The position numbers and the translations under genes were made by a program. This document shows, piece by piece, positions 44,378 through 52,342 of a stretch of DNA of 64,000 nucleotides. The number at the start of each line of letters is the position of its first letter. The stretch's first letter is position 1. Source of the DNA: Plantactinospora endophytica. Its GTDB lineage: Bacteria > Actinomycetota > Actinomycetes > Mycobacteriales > Micromonosporaceae. The stretch spans positions 310,001 to 374,000 of the forward strand of contig NZ_BONW01000039.1 of assembly GCF_016862915.1 (NCBI RefSeq), read 5' to 3'. Below the pieces are notes generated by a model. It worked only from the letters and a program-made list of their open reading frames with translations. It did not search any database and was not told the DNA's origin.

Positions 44378-45790
44378 ATGGTCAACCGGGTACTCATCTG
44401 CAACCGGGGCGAGATCGCCGTCCGGATCATCCGCGCCTGCCGCGACCTCGGCCTGGAGAGCGTGCAGGTCTACTCCACCGCCGACCGGGACAGCCTGGCG
44501 GTGCAGCTCGCCGACCACTCCGTCCACATCGGACCCGGCCCGGTCGCCCGCAGCTACACCAACATCCCGGCGATCCTCTACGCCGCGGCCAAGTCCGGCG
44601 CCGACGCGGTGCACCCGGGCTGCGGCTTCGTCTCCGAGGATCCGGTCTTCGCCGCCTCCTGCCGGGGCGTCGGGCTCACCTTCGTCGGCCCGGCCGCCGA
44701 GCACATCGCGCTGATGGGCGACAAGGTGGCGGCCCGGGCGGCGATGCGGGCCGCCGGGGTACCGGTGCTGCCCGGCTCGGACGGCACCGTCGACTCGCTC
44801 GGCGACGCGGTGACGGTGGCCGGCGAGATCGGCTTCCCCCTGATCGTCAAGGCGGTGGCCGGTGGCGGTGGCCGGGGCATCGCGGTGGTGCACCAGGCCG
44901 AGGACCTGCCGCTGGCGTACGAGACGACCCGCTCCGCCGCGCGTACCCTCTTCGCCGACGACCGGGTCTACCTGGAGCGCTACCTCCCGGCCGCCCGGCA
45001 CATCGAGGTGCAGGTACTCGCCGACGGGTACGGCACCGTGCTGCACCTGGGCGAGCGGGACTGCTCGGTGCAGCGCCGGCACCAGAAGCTGGTGGAGGAG
45101 TCCCCGTCCCCGGCGCTCGATCCGGAACTGCGCGAGCGGCTCTGCGCGGCGGCGGTGGCCGGAGCCCGGGACATCGGCTACGTCAGCGCCGGCACCTTCG
45201 AGTTCCTGGTGGCACCGGACGGTGCGGCGTACTTCATGGAGATGAACACCCGGCTCCAGGTCGAGCACCCGATCACCGAGGTACGCACCGGAATCGACAT
45301 CGTCGCCTGGATGATCCGGATCGCCGCCGGCGAGAAGCTGGAGCTGAGCCAGTCCGACGTCCGGTTCGACGGGCACTCGATCGAGGCGCGGATCAACGCC
45401 GAGGACGTGGCCCGGGACTGGGCCGGCTCGACCGGCCGGGTGCACGGGCTGCGGATGCCGGCCGGCCCCGGCGTACGGGTGGACAGCCACCTCTACGACG
45501 GCTACGTCGTACCGCCGTTCTACGACTCGCTGCTCGCCAAGGTCGTCACGCACGGTGCCACCCGGGAGGAGGCGCTGGACCGGCTGGATCGGGCGCTCGC
45601 CGAGTACCGGTCGGCCGGGGTGACCACCAACGTCGACTTCCACCGCCGGCTGCTGCGCCATCCCGGCTTCCGCTCCGGCGACTACCAGCTCGGCGTCGTC
45701 GAGTCCGTACTCGCCGAGCCACTCCCGGGCGACGACGCCCACGGGGAGGACCACCAGACACACACCGAAAGGACGGAAAGTCATGTCTGA
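44378..45790 (+). CDS. accC: Biotin carboxylase subunit of acetyl-CoA carboxylase
   Basis: This 470-residue ATP-grasp biotin carboxylase has LICNRGEIAVRIIRACRDLG at the N-terminus, the glycine-rich ATP loop KAVAGGGGRGI, RDCSVQRRHQKLVEESP, and the active-site region EMNTRLQVEHPITE. It carboxylates biotin on AccB using bicarbonate and ATP. ATG 44378 was preferred because GAGG is seven bases upstream; GTG 44369 would add three residues. The C-terminus extends to overlap the following ACP gene by 8 bases. Length and motifs are normal. Confidence 0.94.
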   Translation: MVNRVLICNRGEIAVRIIRACRDLGLESVQVYSTADRDSLAVQLADHSVHIGPGPVARSYTNIPAILYAAAKSGADAVHPGCGFVSEDPVFAASCRGVGLTFVGPAAEHIALMGDKVAARAAMRAAGVPVLPGSDGTVDSLGDAVTVAGEIGFPLIVKAVAGGGGRGIAVVHQAEDLPLAYETTRSAARTLFADDRVYLERYLPAARHIEVQVLADGYGTVLHLGERDCSVQRRHQKLVEESPSPALDPELRERLCAAAVAGARDIGYVSAGTFEFLVAPDGAAYFMEMNTRLQVEHPITEVRTGIDIVAWMIRIAAGEKLELSQSDVRFDGHSIEARINAEDVARDWAGSTGRVHGLRMPAGPGVRVDSHLYDGYVVPPFYDSLLAKVVTHGATREEALDRLDRALAEYRSAGVTTNVDFHRRLLRHPGFRSGDYQLGVVESVLAEPLPGDDAHGEDHQTHTERTESHV

Positions 45791-46046
45791 CCAGCTCACC
45801 ACGGGGCTCGACAAGGAAGACCTGCGGCAGCTCATCGCCGACACCATCGACGTCGACCTCGCCGAGGTGACCGACGACGCGCACTTCGTCAACGACCTGG
45901 AGGTGGACTCCCTGATGGCTCTGGAGATCACCGTCCGGCTGGAGAAGCGGTACGGCGTCAAGATGGAGGAGAGCGAGCTGATCGCGGTCAGCACGCTGGA
46001 CAGCACGTACCAGCTCCTCGACGGCAAGCTGCGGGGCGGGTCGTGA
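45783..46046 (+). CDS. Acyl carrier protein 2
   Basis: This 87-residue ACP has NDLEVDSLMALEITVRLEKRYG with the phosphopantetheinyl Ser43 in VDSLMALE. It resembles fatty-acid-type ACPs more than ACP 1. It lies between the carboxylase and dehydratase genes, overlapping accC by 8 bases and the next GTG by 4. A second ACP within the same operon as ACP 1 suggests division between starter loading and elongation, or between two chains. Which ACP works with which ketosynthase is unknown. Confidence 0.92.
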   Translation: MSDQLTTGLDKEDLRQLIADTIDVDLAEVTDDAHFVNDLEVDSLMALEITVRLEKRYGVKMEESELIAVSTLDSTYQLLDGKLRGGS

Positions 46047-46423
46047 CACAGCGTGCCGCACCCCTGGCCGACCAGATCGGACTCGTCGCCGCCGACGCCG
46101 ACTCGGCGGTGGCGATCGCCAAGGTGGACCCCGGCGATCCGGTCTTCGCCGGGCACTTCCCGGGCTTCCCGCTGCTGCCCGGCGTCTACCTGGTCGAACT
46201 GGTCGGCCAGACCGTCCGGGCCGCCCTGCCCGGCAGCTACCGGCCCGAGCTGGAGGCGCTGGACCGGTGCCGTTTCCTCAGCCCGGTCGCGCCCGGCGAC
46301 GAACTGCGGATCGAGGTGGCCTTCACCCGGTCCGGTCCGGAGCTGCGCGTCACGGCCACCGTCAACACCGAGCGGGGGCGGGCCGCCGAGCTGAAACTGC
46401 GGTACCGCCCGGAGGAGGACTGA
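46043..46423 (+). CDS. FabZ-type hotdog dehydratase, intact active site
   Basis: This 126-residue hotdog protein has the catalytic motif AGHFPGFPLLPG (His38) and the acid in VYLVELVGQ (Glu52). The 14-residue spacing is the same as His54/Glu68 of E. coli FabZ as I recall that sequence. It should dehydrate beta-hydroxyacyl-ACP to the enoyl form. It is followed immediately by a FabZ-like protein lacking the His, so a mixed dimer is likely. The GTG start overlaps the ACP 2 stop. Confidence 0.87.
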   Translation: MTQRAAPLADQIGLVAADADSAVAIAKVDPGDPVFAGHFPGFPLLPGVYLVELVGQTVRAALPGSYRPELEALDRCRFLSPVAPGDELRIEVAFTRSGPELRVTATVNTERGRAAELKLRYRPEED

Positions 46424-46918
46424 ATGTTCGGGGTGGCGCAGATCAGGAAGGTGGTGCCGCACCGGTACCCGATCCTGCTGCTCGACCGGGTGGTCGAGCT
46501 GGTGCCGGGCGAGCGGCTGACCGCGCTGAAGGCGGTGAGCTGCACCGAGTCGTGTTACGAGGGGCTCGGGAACGACTCCGCCGACCGCGACTACGCGTAC
46601 CCGGCGACGTTGATCGTGGAGTCCTGGGCGCAGGCGGGCGTACTGCTCGCCACCTGGGACAAGCCCAACCCGGACGTACTGGTCGGGGCCGTCGGGCTGG
46701 CCGGGGCGATCAACAACGTCAGTTTCGGTGGTCCGGTGTATCCGGGAGAGGTTCTGGAGCATCGGGTCCGGCTGACCAAGGTCCTCGGCGACACGGTGAT
46801 CCTCGAGGGCGAGACCGTGGTCGGGGACCGCACCGTGATGCGGGTCGGACAGTTCGTCGAGACCCAGCGCCCGGTGAGCGCGCTGCGTCCGGCGGAACCG
46901 GCCCCGGTGGCGGGATGA
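46424..46918 (+). CDS. FabZ-like hotdog protein lacking the catalytic His
   Basis: The 164-residue protein has the FabZ entry signature VPHRYPILLLDRV and keeps the acid in LIVESWAQ (Glu66). The HFPG loop is replaced by LGNDSADRDYAYPATL, and the position of the His (14 before the Glu) is Ser52. By itself it should be inactive. Mycobacterial HadAB and HadBC are known dehydratases in which one subunit supplies the catalytic residues and the other shapes the acyl tunnel, and this pair fits that idea. ATG 46424 directly abuts the preceding stop. Confidence 0.82.
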   Translation: MFGVAQIRKVVPHRYPILLLDRVVELVPGERLTALKAVSCTESCYEGLGNDSADRDYAYPATLIVESWAQAGVLLATWDKPNPDVLVGAVGLAGAINNVSFGGPVYPGEVLEHRVRLTKVLGDTVILEGETVVGDRTVMRVGQFVETQRPVSALRPAEPAPVAG

Positions 46919-46926
46919 GGAGCGAG

Positions 46927-47673
46927 ATGAGCGAGAACGGACGACGGGTCGCGCTGGTCAGTGGGGGATCGCGGGGTATCGGCCGGGCCGTGGTGGCCCG
47001 GCTCGCCGCCGACGGTTTCGACGTGGCCTTCTGCTACCAGGCGAACGCAGAGGCGGCCGAGTTGTCGGCCAAGGCGGCCCGGGAGGCCGGGGCGCGGGTG
47101 CTGACCCGGCAGGTCGACGTGGTGGACCTGGCCCAGGTACGCGACTTCGTCGGCGCCACCGAGGACGAGCTGGGCCCGATCGACGCGGTGGTGACGGTGG
47201 CCGGGGTGACCCGGGACCGGCCGCTGGTGCTGATGGGCGACGACGAGTGGCACGGTGTGCTGCGGACCAACCTGGACGGCACCTGGACGGTGTGCCGGTC
47301 CGCCGTCTTCGCGATGATGAAGCGGCGGCGCGGCGCGGTGGTGACCCTCTCCTCGGTCGCCGGGGTGGCCGGCAACGCCGGGCAGACCAACTACTCGGCG
47401 TCCAAGGCCGGCATCATCGGCTTCACCAAGGCGCTGGCCAAGGAGATGGGCCGGTACGGCATCCGGGCCAACGTGGTCGCCCCGGGCTTCATCGAGACCG
47501 ACATGACGTCCGGGCTCTCGCCCGCGGTGACCAAGGAGATGCTGGGCCGGATCCCGCTGGGCCGGTTCGGCCGGGCGGAGGAGACCGCCGACCTGGTCGG
47601 CTTCCTCGTCTCGGACCGGGCGTCCTACGTCACCGGCCAGGTCTTCCAAGTCGACGGCGGCATCGCGCTGTAG
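46927..47673 (+). CDS. FabG-type 3-ketoacyl-ACP reductase
   Basis: The 248-residue SDR has SGGSRGIGRAVVARL for NADPH binding, Asn in NLDGTW, Ser in TLSSVAG and the pair NYSASKAG (Tyr156, Lys160). It ends GQVFQVDGGIAL, as FabG does. It should reduce beta-ketoacyl-ACP to beta-hydroxyacyl-ACP. ATG 46927 follows AGGAG, but ATG 46915 overlaps the preceding stop (ATGA) and would add four residues. With the dehydratase pair, the FabI-like enzyme and the ketosynthases it completes the reductive cycle. Confidence 0.92.
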   Translation: MSENGRRVALVSGGSRGIGRAVVARLAADGFDVAFCYQANAEAAELSAKAAREAGARVLTRQVDVVDLAQVRDFVGATEDELGPIDAVVTVAGVTRDRPLVLMGDDEWHGVLRTNLDGTWTVCRSAVFAMMKRRRGAVVTLSSVAGVAGNAGQTNYSASKAGIIGFTKALAKEMGRYGIRANVVAPGFIETDMTSGLSPAVTKEMLGRIPLGRFGRAEETADLVGFLVSDRASYVTGQVFQVDGGIAL

Positions 47674-47705
47674 CGCGCCCGCCTCCTGCACCCGAGGAGT
47701 TTCCC

Positions 47706-48467
47706 ATGGCGGTGCGCCGCACCCCACGGTTCTACTTCAGCCTGCGCAGCCCGTACTCCTGGCTCGCCTACCGGGACCTGCACGAGCGGTACCCGGAACT
47801 GGTGGCCGAGCTGGACTGGGTGCCGTTCTGGGAGCCGGACGAGCACAGCAGCCGGCTGCTGGCCGAGGCCGGCGGCGAGTTCGTCTACACCGCGATGTCC
47901 CGGGCCAAGCACCTCTACGTGCTCCAGGACGTCCGGCGGCTCACCTCGGCGCGCGGGCTGGCGTTCGCCTGGCCGGTCGACCGGGAGCCGGTCTGGGAGA
48001 TCCCGCACCTGGGCTACCTGGTGGCGGCCCGGCACGGCGCCGGGCCGGCCTACCTGGAGCGGGCGTACCGGGCCAGGTGGCAGGAGGGGCGGAACATCTG
48101 CGACCGGGCGACGGTCGCCGAGATCGCCGCCGAGCTGGAGCTCGACCCGGCCGAGCTGTCCGGGGCGGCCGACGATCCCGAGGTACGCCGTCAGGGCGTC
48201 GGTGCGCTGCTCGACATCTACTCCGACGGCGTCTTCGGGGTGCCGTTCTTCGTGCACGGCTTCGACCGGTTCTGGGGCGTGGACCGGCTGGCCGAGTTCG
48301 CCGCCTCGGTGGCCGCGAAGCGTGCCCCGGCGCGGCCGGCGGCCGTTGCCGCGCCGTTGCCCGACAACGGATCGACGGCAGAGCCGGACAGCGGGCCCAC
48401 GGCGGAGCCGCTGCTGGTGGGTGCGCCGGGGCGGACCGACGAGGGGCATGCCGGCGGCTGCGGCTGA
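47706..48467 (+). CDS. DsbA/HCCA-isomerase-fold protein, candidate acyl-chain isomerase
   Basis: This 253-residue thioredoxin-fold protein belongs to the 2-hydroxychromene-2-carboxylate isomerase/GST-kappa group: FYFSLRSPYSWLAYRDL at residues 8-24 (Ser in the SPYS position), RALG-like central helices and GVFGVPFFVHG with the cis-Pro near residue 180. There is no CxxC redox motif at the N-terminus, so it is not a disulfide oxidase. Known members isomerise double bonds, sometimes with glutathione. Here cis/trans or positional isomerisation of a polyene is a reasonable inference. RBS GAGGAG precedes the ATG. It is the last gene of unit 1. The C-terminal 45 residues are low complexity. Confidence 0.78.
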   Translation: MAVRRTPRFYFSLRSPYSWLAYRDLHERYPELVAELDWVPFWEPDEHSSRLLAEAGGEFVYTAMSRAKHLYVLQDVRRLTSARGLAFAWPVDREPVWEIPHLGYLVAARHGAGPAYLERAYRARWQEGRNICDRATVAEIAAELELDPAELSGAADDPEVRRQGVGALLDIYSDGVFGVPFFVHGFDRFWGVDRLAEFAASVAAKRAPARPAAVAAPLPDNGSTAEPDSGPTAEPLLVGAPGRTDEGHAGGCG

Positions 48468-48505
48468 GCCGGCGTACGGGTCACGGTCGGCGACCGAGCC
48501 CGCCG

Positions 48506-48531
48506 ATATAGCCCGAATATGGACGTCGATC
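48506..48531 (+). promoter_or_regulatory. 11-bp-phased repeat element in front of unit 2
   Basis: ATATAG (48506) and ATATGG (48517) are 11 bp apart and followed by CGTCGATC. The 26 bases align with the elements at 31649 and 59337. It lies about 70 bases upstream of GTG 48600, in the only gap between the isomerase-fold gene and the acyl-AMP ligase gene. Confidence 0.6.
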
Positions 48532-48599
48532 GTACGGTCTGCCACGGAAACGCCGATGGCGCGGTGGACGCCGTACCGGAGAAGGCCGGGGAAGCAAAC

Positions 48600-50483
48600 G
48601 TGTCCGAGTGGGGAAGCATCGTCGAGGCGGTCCGGCACAACGTGGCCGGATCGCCGGAACGGCAGGCGGTGGTGTTCTGCCGTGGTGCGGGGGAACGGTT
48701 CGTCGAGACGTCCCTGACGTACGCCGATCTCGACCGGGTGGCCCGGGCCACCGCGCGCTGGCTGGGCCGGCGGTGCCGGCCGGGCGACCGGGCGCTGCTG
48801 CTGTATCCGACCGGTCTGGAGTTCGTGGCCGGCTTCCTGGGCTGCCTCTACGCGGGCGTGATCCCGGTGCCGGTGCCGCTGCCGGCGAACTACCGGCACC
48901 ACGCCGACCGGACCAGCGCGATCGCCCGGAACGCCGACGTGGCGGCAGTGCTGACCGATCCGGCGAACCTGCGCGCGGTCGACGACTGGATGCTCCAGGA
49001 GGGACTCGACCACCTGGCCTTCGCAGCCACCGACACCGCCGCCCCCGGCGTCGTCATCGGCGCGGACGCCCCGCCCGGAACCGGAACGACGACCGGGGAC
49101 GCCGGGCCGACTACCGGGGACGCTGGGGCGGCGGGCGGCGCTGGGCCGGTGCCGGACGGGCCCTGGCGGCCGTATCCGGCCCGGCCGGACGACATCGCGT
49201 TTCTCCAGTACACCTCGGGCTCGACCAGCGACCCGAAGGGTGTGATGGTCACCCACGGCAACGTGCTGCACAACATCGGCTCGGTGCACCGCACCCTGGG
49301 CTGGACCGACCAGACCCGGTTCTGTAGCTGGCTGCCGCTCTACCACGACATGGGCCTGATCGCGATGCTGATCGCACCGCTGCTGCTCGGCAGCACGGCG
49401 GTACTGATCCGGCCCAACGACTTCCTCAAGCGCCCGCACCTGTGGCTGGAGGCGATCGACAGGTACGGCGCCGAGGTGGCCTGCGCGCCGAACTTCGCGT
49501 ACGACCTCTGCGCGCGGCTGCTCACCGACGAGCAGGTAGCCGGGCTGGACCTGTCCCGCTGGAAGTACGCCTGCAACGGTGCCGAGCCGATCGACCCGGC
49601 CACCCTGGACCGGTTCGCCGCCCGGTTCGCCCCGGCCGGCTTCCGGTACGAGTCGTTCCTGCCGACGTACGGGCTGGCCGAGGCGACGCTCTGCGTCACC
49701 GGGGCCCGCCCGGCCGGCCGCCCCGTCACCGCACACGTCGACCCCGTCGAACTGGCCCGGGATGTCTTCGCCCCGCTGCCCGACGGCACCTCGGCCGGAC
49801 TGGCCCTGGTCGGCAGCGGCCGGGTGAACGCGCTGGACGTGCGGATCGTCGACCCCGGCACCTGCGCCGTACTGCCGGACGGGCGGGTCGGCGAGGTGTG
49901 GATCCGGGGCGGCAGCGTGACCCGGGGCTACTGGGGGGATCCGGTGGCGACCCGGCGGGCCTTCGGCGCGGTGACCGCCGACGGCGACGGCGGTTTCCTG
50001 CGTACCGGTGACCTCGGCACCTTCGACGACGGCGAGCTGTACGTCACCGGCCGGATCAAGGAAATGATGATCGTGCACGGCCGCAACCTCTACCCGCACG
50101 ACGTGGAGCGCGAGGTCCGGGAGGTGGCCGAGGCGTTCGCCGGGCTGCCCTGCGCGGTCTTCTCGGTGCCGTCGCCCCGGGAGGAGATCATCGTCGTGCA
50201 GGAACTCCGGACCCGGGGTCGGGACGCGGCCGAGGTCACCGGGCTGGCGGCGGCGGTGAAGGCGACCCTGAGTCGGATCCTCGGGGTGCGGGTGGCGAAC
50301 GTCGTCTTCGTCCGGGTCGGCCAGGTCCGGCGGACCACCAGCGGGAAGATCCAGCGCACCATGATGCGGGAACTCTTCGTCTCCGGGGTGCTCGACGCGA
50401 CGTACGAGGAACTCGATCCGGAGGTCCGGGACCGCTACCGGCCCGCGCGGGCCGGGCTGCCGGTGCCGGCCGGGCGGGGGTGA
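48600..50483 (+). CDS. Fatty acyl-AMP ligase (FAAL)
   Basis: The roughly 627-residue adenylate-forming enzyme belongs to the FAAL type: LQYTSGSTSDPKGVMVTH (P-loop), LPLYHDMGLIAMLIAPLLLG, FLPTYGLAEATLCV, and the C-terminal KEMMIVHGRNLYPHDVE. It activates a free fatty acid as acyl-AMP and passes it to an ACP, not to CoA. A Gly/Thr/Pro-rich insert (about residues 155-180) is unusual. GTG 48600 behind GGGGAAG was chosen because the in-frame ATG 48519 lies inside the conserved promoter element and has no RBS. The partner is probably ACP 3 in the same unit. Confidence 0.9.
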   Translation: MSEWGSIVEAVRHNVAGSPERQAVVFCRGAGERFVETSLTYADLDRVARATARWLGRRCRPGDRALLLYPTGLEFVAGFLGCLYAGVIPVPVPLPANYRHHADRTSAIARNADVAAVLTDPANLRAVDDWMLQEGLDHLAFAATDTAAPGVVIGADAPPGTGTTTGDAGPTTGDAGAAGGAGPVPDGPWRPYPARPDDIAFLQYTSGSTSDPKGVMVTHGNVLHNIGSVHRTLGWTDQTRFCSWLPLYHDMGLIAMLIAPLLLGSTAVLIRPNDFLKRPHLWLEAIDRYGAEVACAPNFAYDLCARLLTDEQVAGLDLSRWKYACNGAEPIDPATLDRFAARFAPAGFRYESFLPTYGLAEATLCVTGARPAGRPVTAHVDPVELARDVFAPLPDGTSAGLALVGSGRVNALDVRIVDPGTCAVLPDGRVGEVWIRGGSVTRGYWGDPVATRRAFGAVTADGDGGFLRTGDLGTFDDGELYVTGRIKEMMIVHGRNLYPHDVEREVREVAEAFAGLPCAVFSVPSPREEIIVVQELRTRGRDAAEVTGLAAAVKATLSRILGVRVANVVFVRVGQVRRTTSGKIQRTMMRELFVSGVLDATYEELDPEVRDRYRPARAGLPVPAGRG

Positions 50484-52342
50484 CCGGGATGCGCTATCCG
50501 GCCTTCGCCCTCGCCGAACACCTCGACCACGGCCTCGGCGACCCCCGCGACCCGGGCCGGGCGGCCTCGTTCGCCCGCTGCGTAGAGCTGGACAGCCGGG
50601 AGGAGTTCCCGGCGGAGATCTGCGCCGAGCTGGACCGGCTCGGCCTGCCCCGTTGGTACGTGCCGACCGAGTACGGCGGCGAGCTGCGCAGCTACGAGGA
50701 ACTGCTGCACGCGGTACGGATCCTGGCCCGCCGGGACCTGACGGTGGCGATCGGCCACGGCAAGACGTACCTCGGTGCGGTCTCCGCCTGGGTGGGCGCC
50801 ACCCCGGAGCAGGCCCGCCGGGTCGGTGCCGAGGTGCTCGCCGGCAGCGTGATCTCGCTGGCGCTTACCGAGCGGGAGCACGGCAGCGATCTGCTCGCCG
50901 GTGAGGTCTCGGCGGTGCCGGCCGGCGACGGCTACCGGGTCGACGGCGAGAAGTGGCTGATCAACAACGCCAGCCGGGGGGACCTGGTCTGCGTACTGGC
51001 CCGGACCGAACCGGCCGGCGGCACCCGGGGCTTCAGCCTGCTGCTGGTCGACAAGCGACGGCTCGCCCCCGGCACGTTCCGCTGCCTGCCCAAGGAACGC
51101 ACCCACGGGGTACGCGGGGCCGACATCAGCGGGATCGCCTTCACCGGCGCCGAGGTGCCGGCCGAGGCGCTGCTCGGCCCGGCCGGCGCCGGCCCGGAGA
51201 TCGTGCTGAAGAGCGTGCAGCTCACCCGCACCATGTGCGCGGCGATGTCGCTCGGCCTGGCCGACCAGGCGCTGCGACTGGTCCTCGACTTCGCCACCGC
51301 ACACCGGCTGTACGACCGGCCGCTGGTAGACCTGCCGCACGCCAACCGCACCCTCACCGAGGCGTACGTCGACCTGCTGATCGGCGAGGCCACCAGTGTG
51401 CTCACCGCGCGCGGCATCCACGCCACCCCCGACGAGCTGAGCGTCACCTCGGCGATCGCGAAGTACCTGGTGCCGACGATGATGGACCGGGCCATCCCAC
51501 GGCTGGGCCAGGTGCTCGGGGCCCGCGCCCTGCTCACCGAAGACCACGCCGACGGGCTGTTCCAGAAGATCGAACGGGACCACCGGATCGTCGGCATCTT
51601 CGACGGCAACACCCTGGTCAACCTGAACACGCTGGTGAACCAGTTCCCCGGCCTGGTCCGGGGCTACCGCCGGGGCGTCGCCGATCCGGGGCTGACCGAC
51701 ACGGTCGACCTGGCCCGGCCGCTGCCCGACTTCGACCGGAGCCGGCTCGCGCTGCTGTCCCGTACCGGGTGCAGCGTGGTGCAGCAGTTCCCGGTCGCCG
51801 CCGCCGAGCTGCTGGACCTGGTCGAGGCGGGCGTCGCCCCGCCCGCCCTGGCCGTACAGGTGGAGACGCTGGCCGACCTGATCGACGGGCTGCACGAGCG
51901 GATGGCGGCGTACCGGCCTTCGCCCCGGCAGGTGCCGGCCGAGGCGTTCGCGCTGGCCGGCCAGTACGCGCTCGCCTTTGCCGCCGCCGGCTGTCTGCAC
52001 CTGTGGCTGCGCAACCGGCACCGGCTGGCCGGCGGGGCGACCGGGCCGCTCTGGGCGGATGCCCGCTGGCTGCGCGCCTGCCTGCACCGACTGATCGGGC
52101 AGCTCCGGCCGGCCGGTGTCGCCGGATCCGCGCCGGACGACGACGGCGAGGACTACGACCGGCTGCTGCCGGACCTGCGCGCCCAGCACCGCGAGGGCCG
52201 ACTCTTCTCCCTGCTCCCGTCCCGGCTCGCCGAGGCGGGGACGCCACCGCCCGATCCGCCGTCCGAAACTGCCGGGCAACCCGATGAGCAGCCGTCCCGG
52301 ACCGCCGGGGCGGTTACCCAGCCTTCCGAGGTGGTCCGATGA
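50480..52342 (+). CDS. Acyl-CoA dehydrogenase-like protein 1
   Basis: This 620-residue protein contains the three ACAD domains (about residues 40-410). It has LALTEREHGSDLLAG for FAD/substrate binding and VNLNTLVN in the last helix. The catalytic acid, normally Glu in YEGT, is Asp375 in GIFDGNT. A helical C-terminal extension of about 200 residues is absent from beta-oxidation enzymes but seen in ACADs of lipopeptide clusters such as ramoplanin and friulimicin types, as I recall. It probably desaturates an ACP-bound acyl chain. The GTG at 50480 overlaps the FAAL stop; ATG 50489 is an alternative. Confidence 0.85.
   Translation: MTGMRYPAFALAEHLDHGLGDPRDPGRAASFARCVELDSREEFPAEICAELDRLGLPRWYVPTEYGGELRSYEELLHAVRILARRDLTVAIGHGKTYLGAVSAWVGATPEQARRVGAEVLAGSVISLALTEREHGSDLLAGEVSAVPAGDGYRVDGEKWLINNASRGDLVCVLARTEPAGGTRGFSLLLVDKRRLAPGTFRCLPKERTHGVRGADISGIAFTGAEVPAEALLGPAGAGPEIVLKSVQLTRTMCAAMSLGLADQALRLVLDFATAHRLYDRPLVDLPHANRTLTEAYVDLLIGEATSVLTARGIHATPDELSVTSAIAKYLVPTMMDRAIPRLGQVLGARALLTEDHADGLFQKIERDHRIVGIFDGNTLVNLNTLVNQFPGLVRGYRRGVADPGLTDTVDLARPLPDFDRSRLALLSRTGCSVVQQFPVAAAELLDLVEAGVAPPALAVQVETLADLIDGLHERMAAYRPSPRQVPAEAFALAGQYALAFAAAGCLHLWLRNRHRLAGGATGPLWADARWLRACLHRLIGQLRPAGVAGSAPDDDGEDYDRLLPDLRAQHREGRLFSLLPSRLAEAGTPPPDPPSETAGQPDEQPSRTAGAVTQPSEVVR

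Noticed and set aside
31817-47673. Assignment as a true ladderane or aryl-polyene cluster
   Set aside because: Automatic tools may use such labels for multi-KS type II operons, but there is no radical SAM enzyme set, no aryl starter (ammonia-lyase) gene and no methyltransferase here; only a reducing type II system can be supported.
48519-48599. Extended N-terminus of the acyl-AMP ligase from ATG 48519
   Set aside because: The ATG is part of the conserved 26-bp element and has no Shine-Dalgarno; GTG 48600 fits better.
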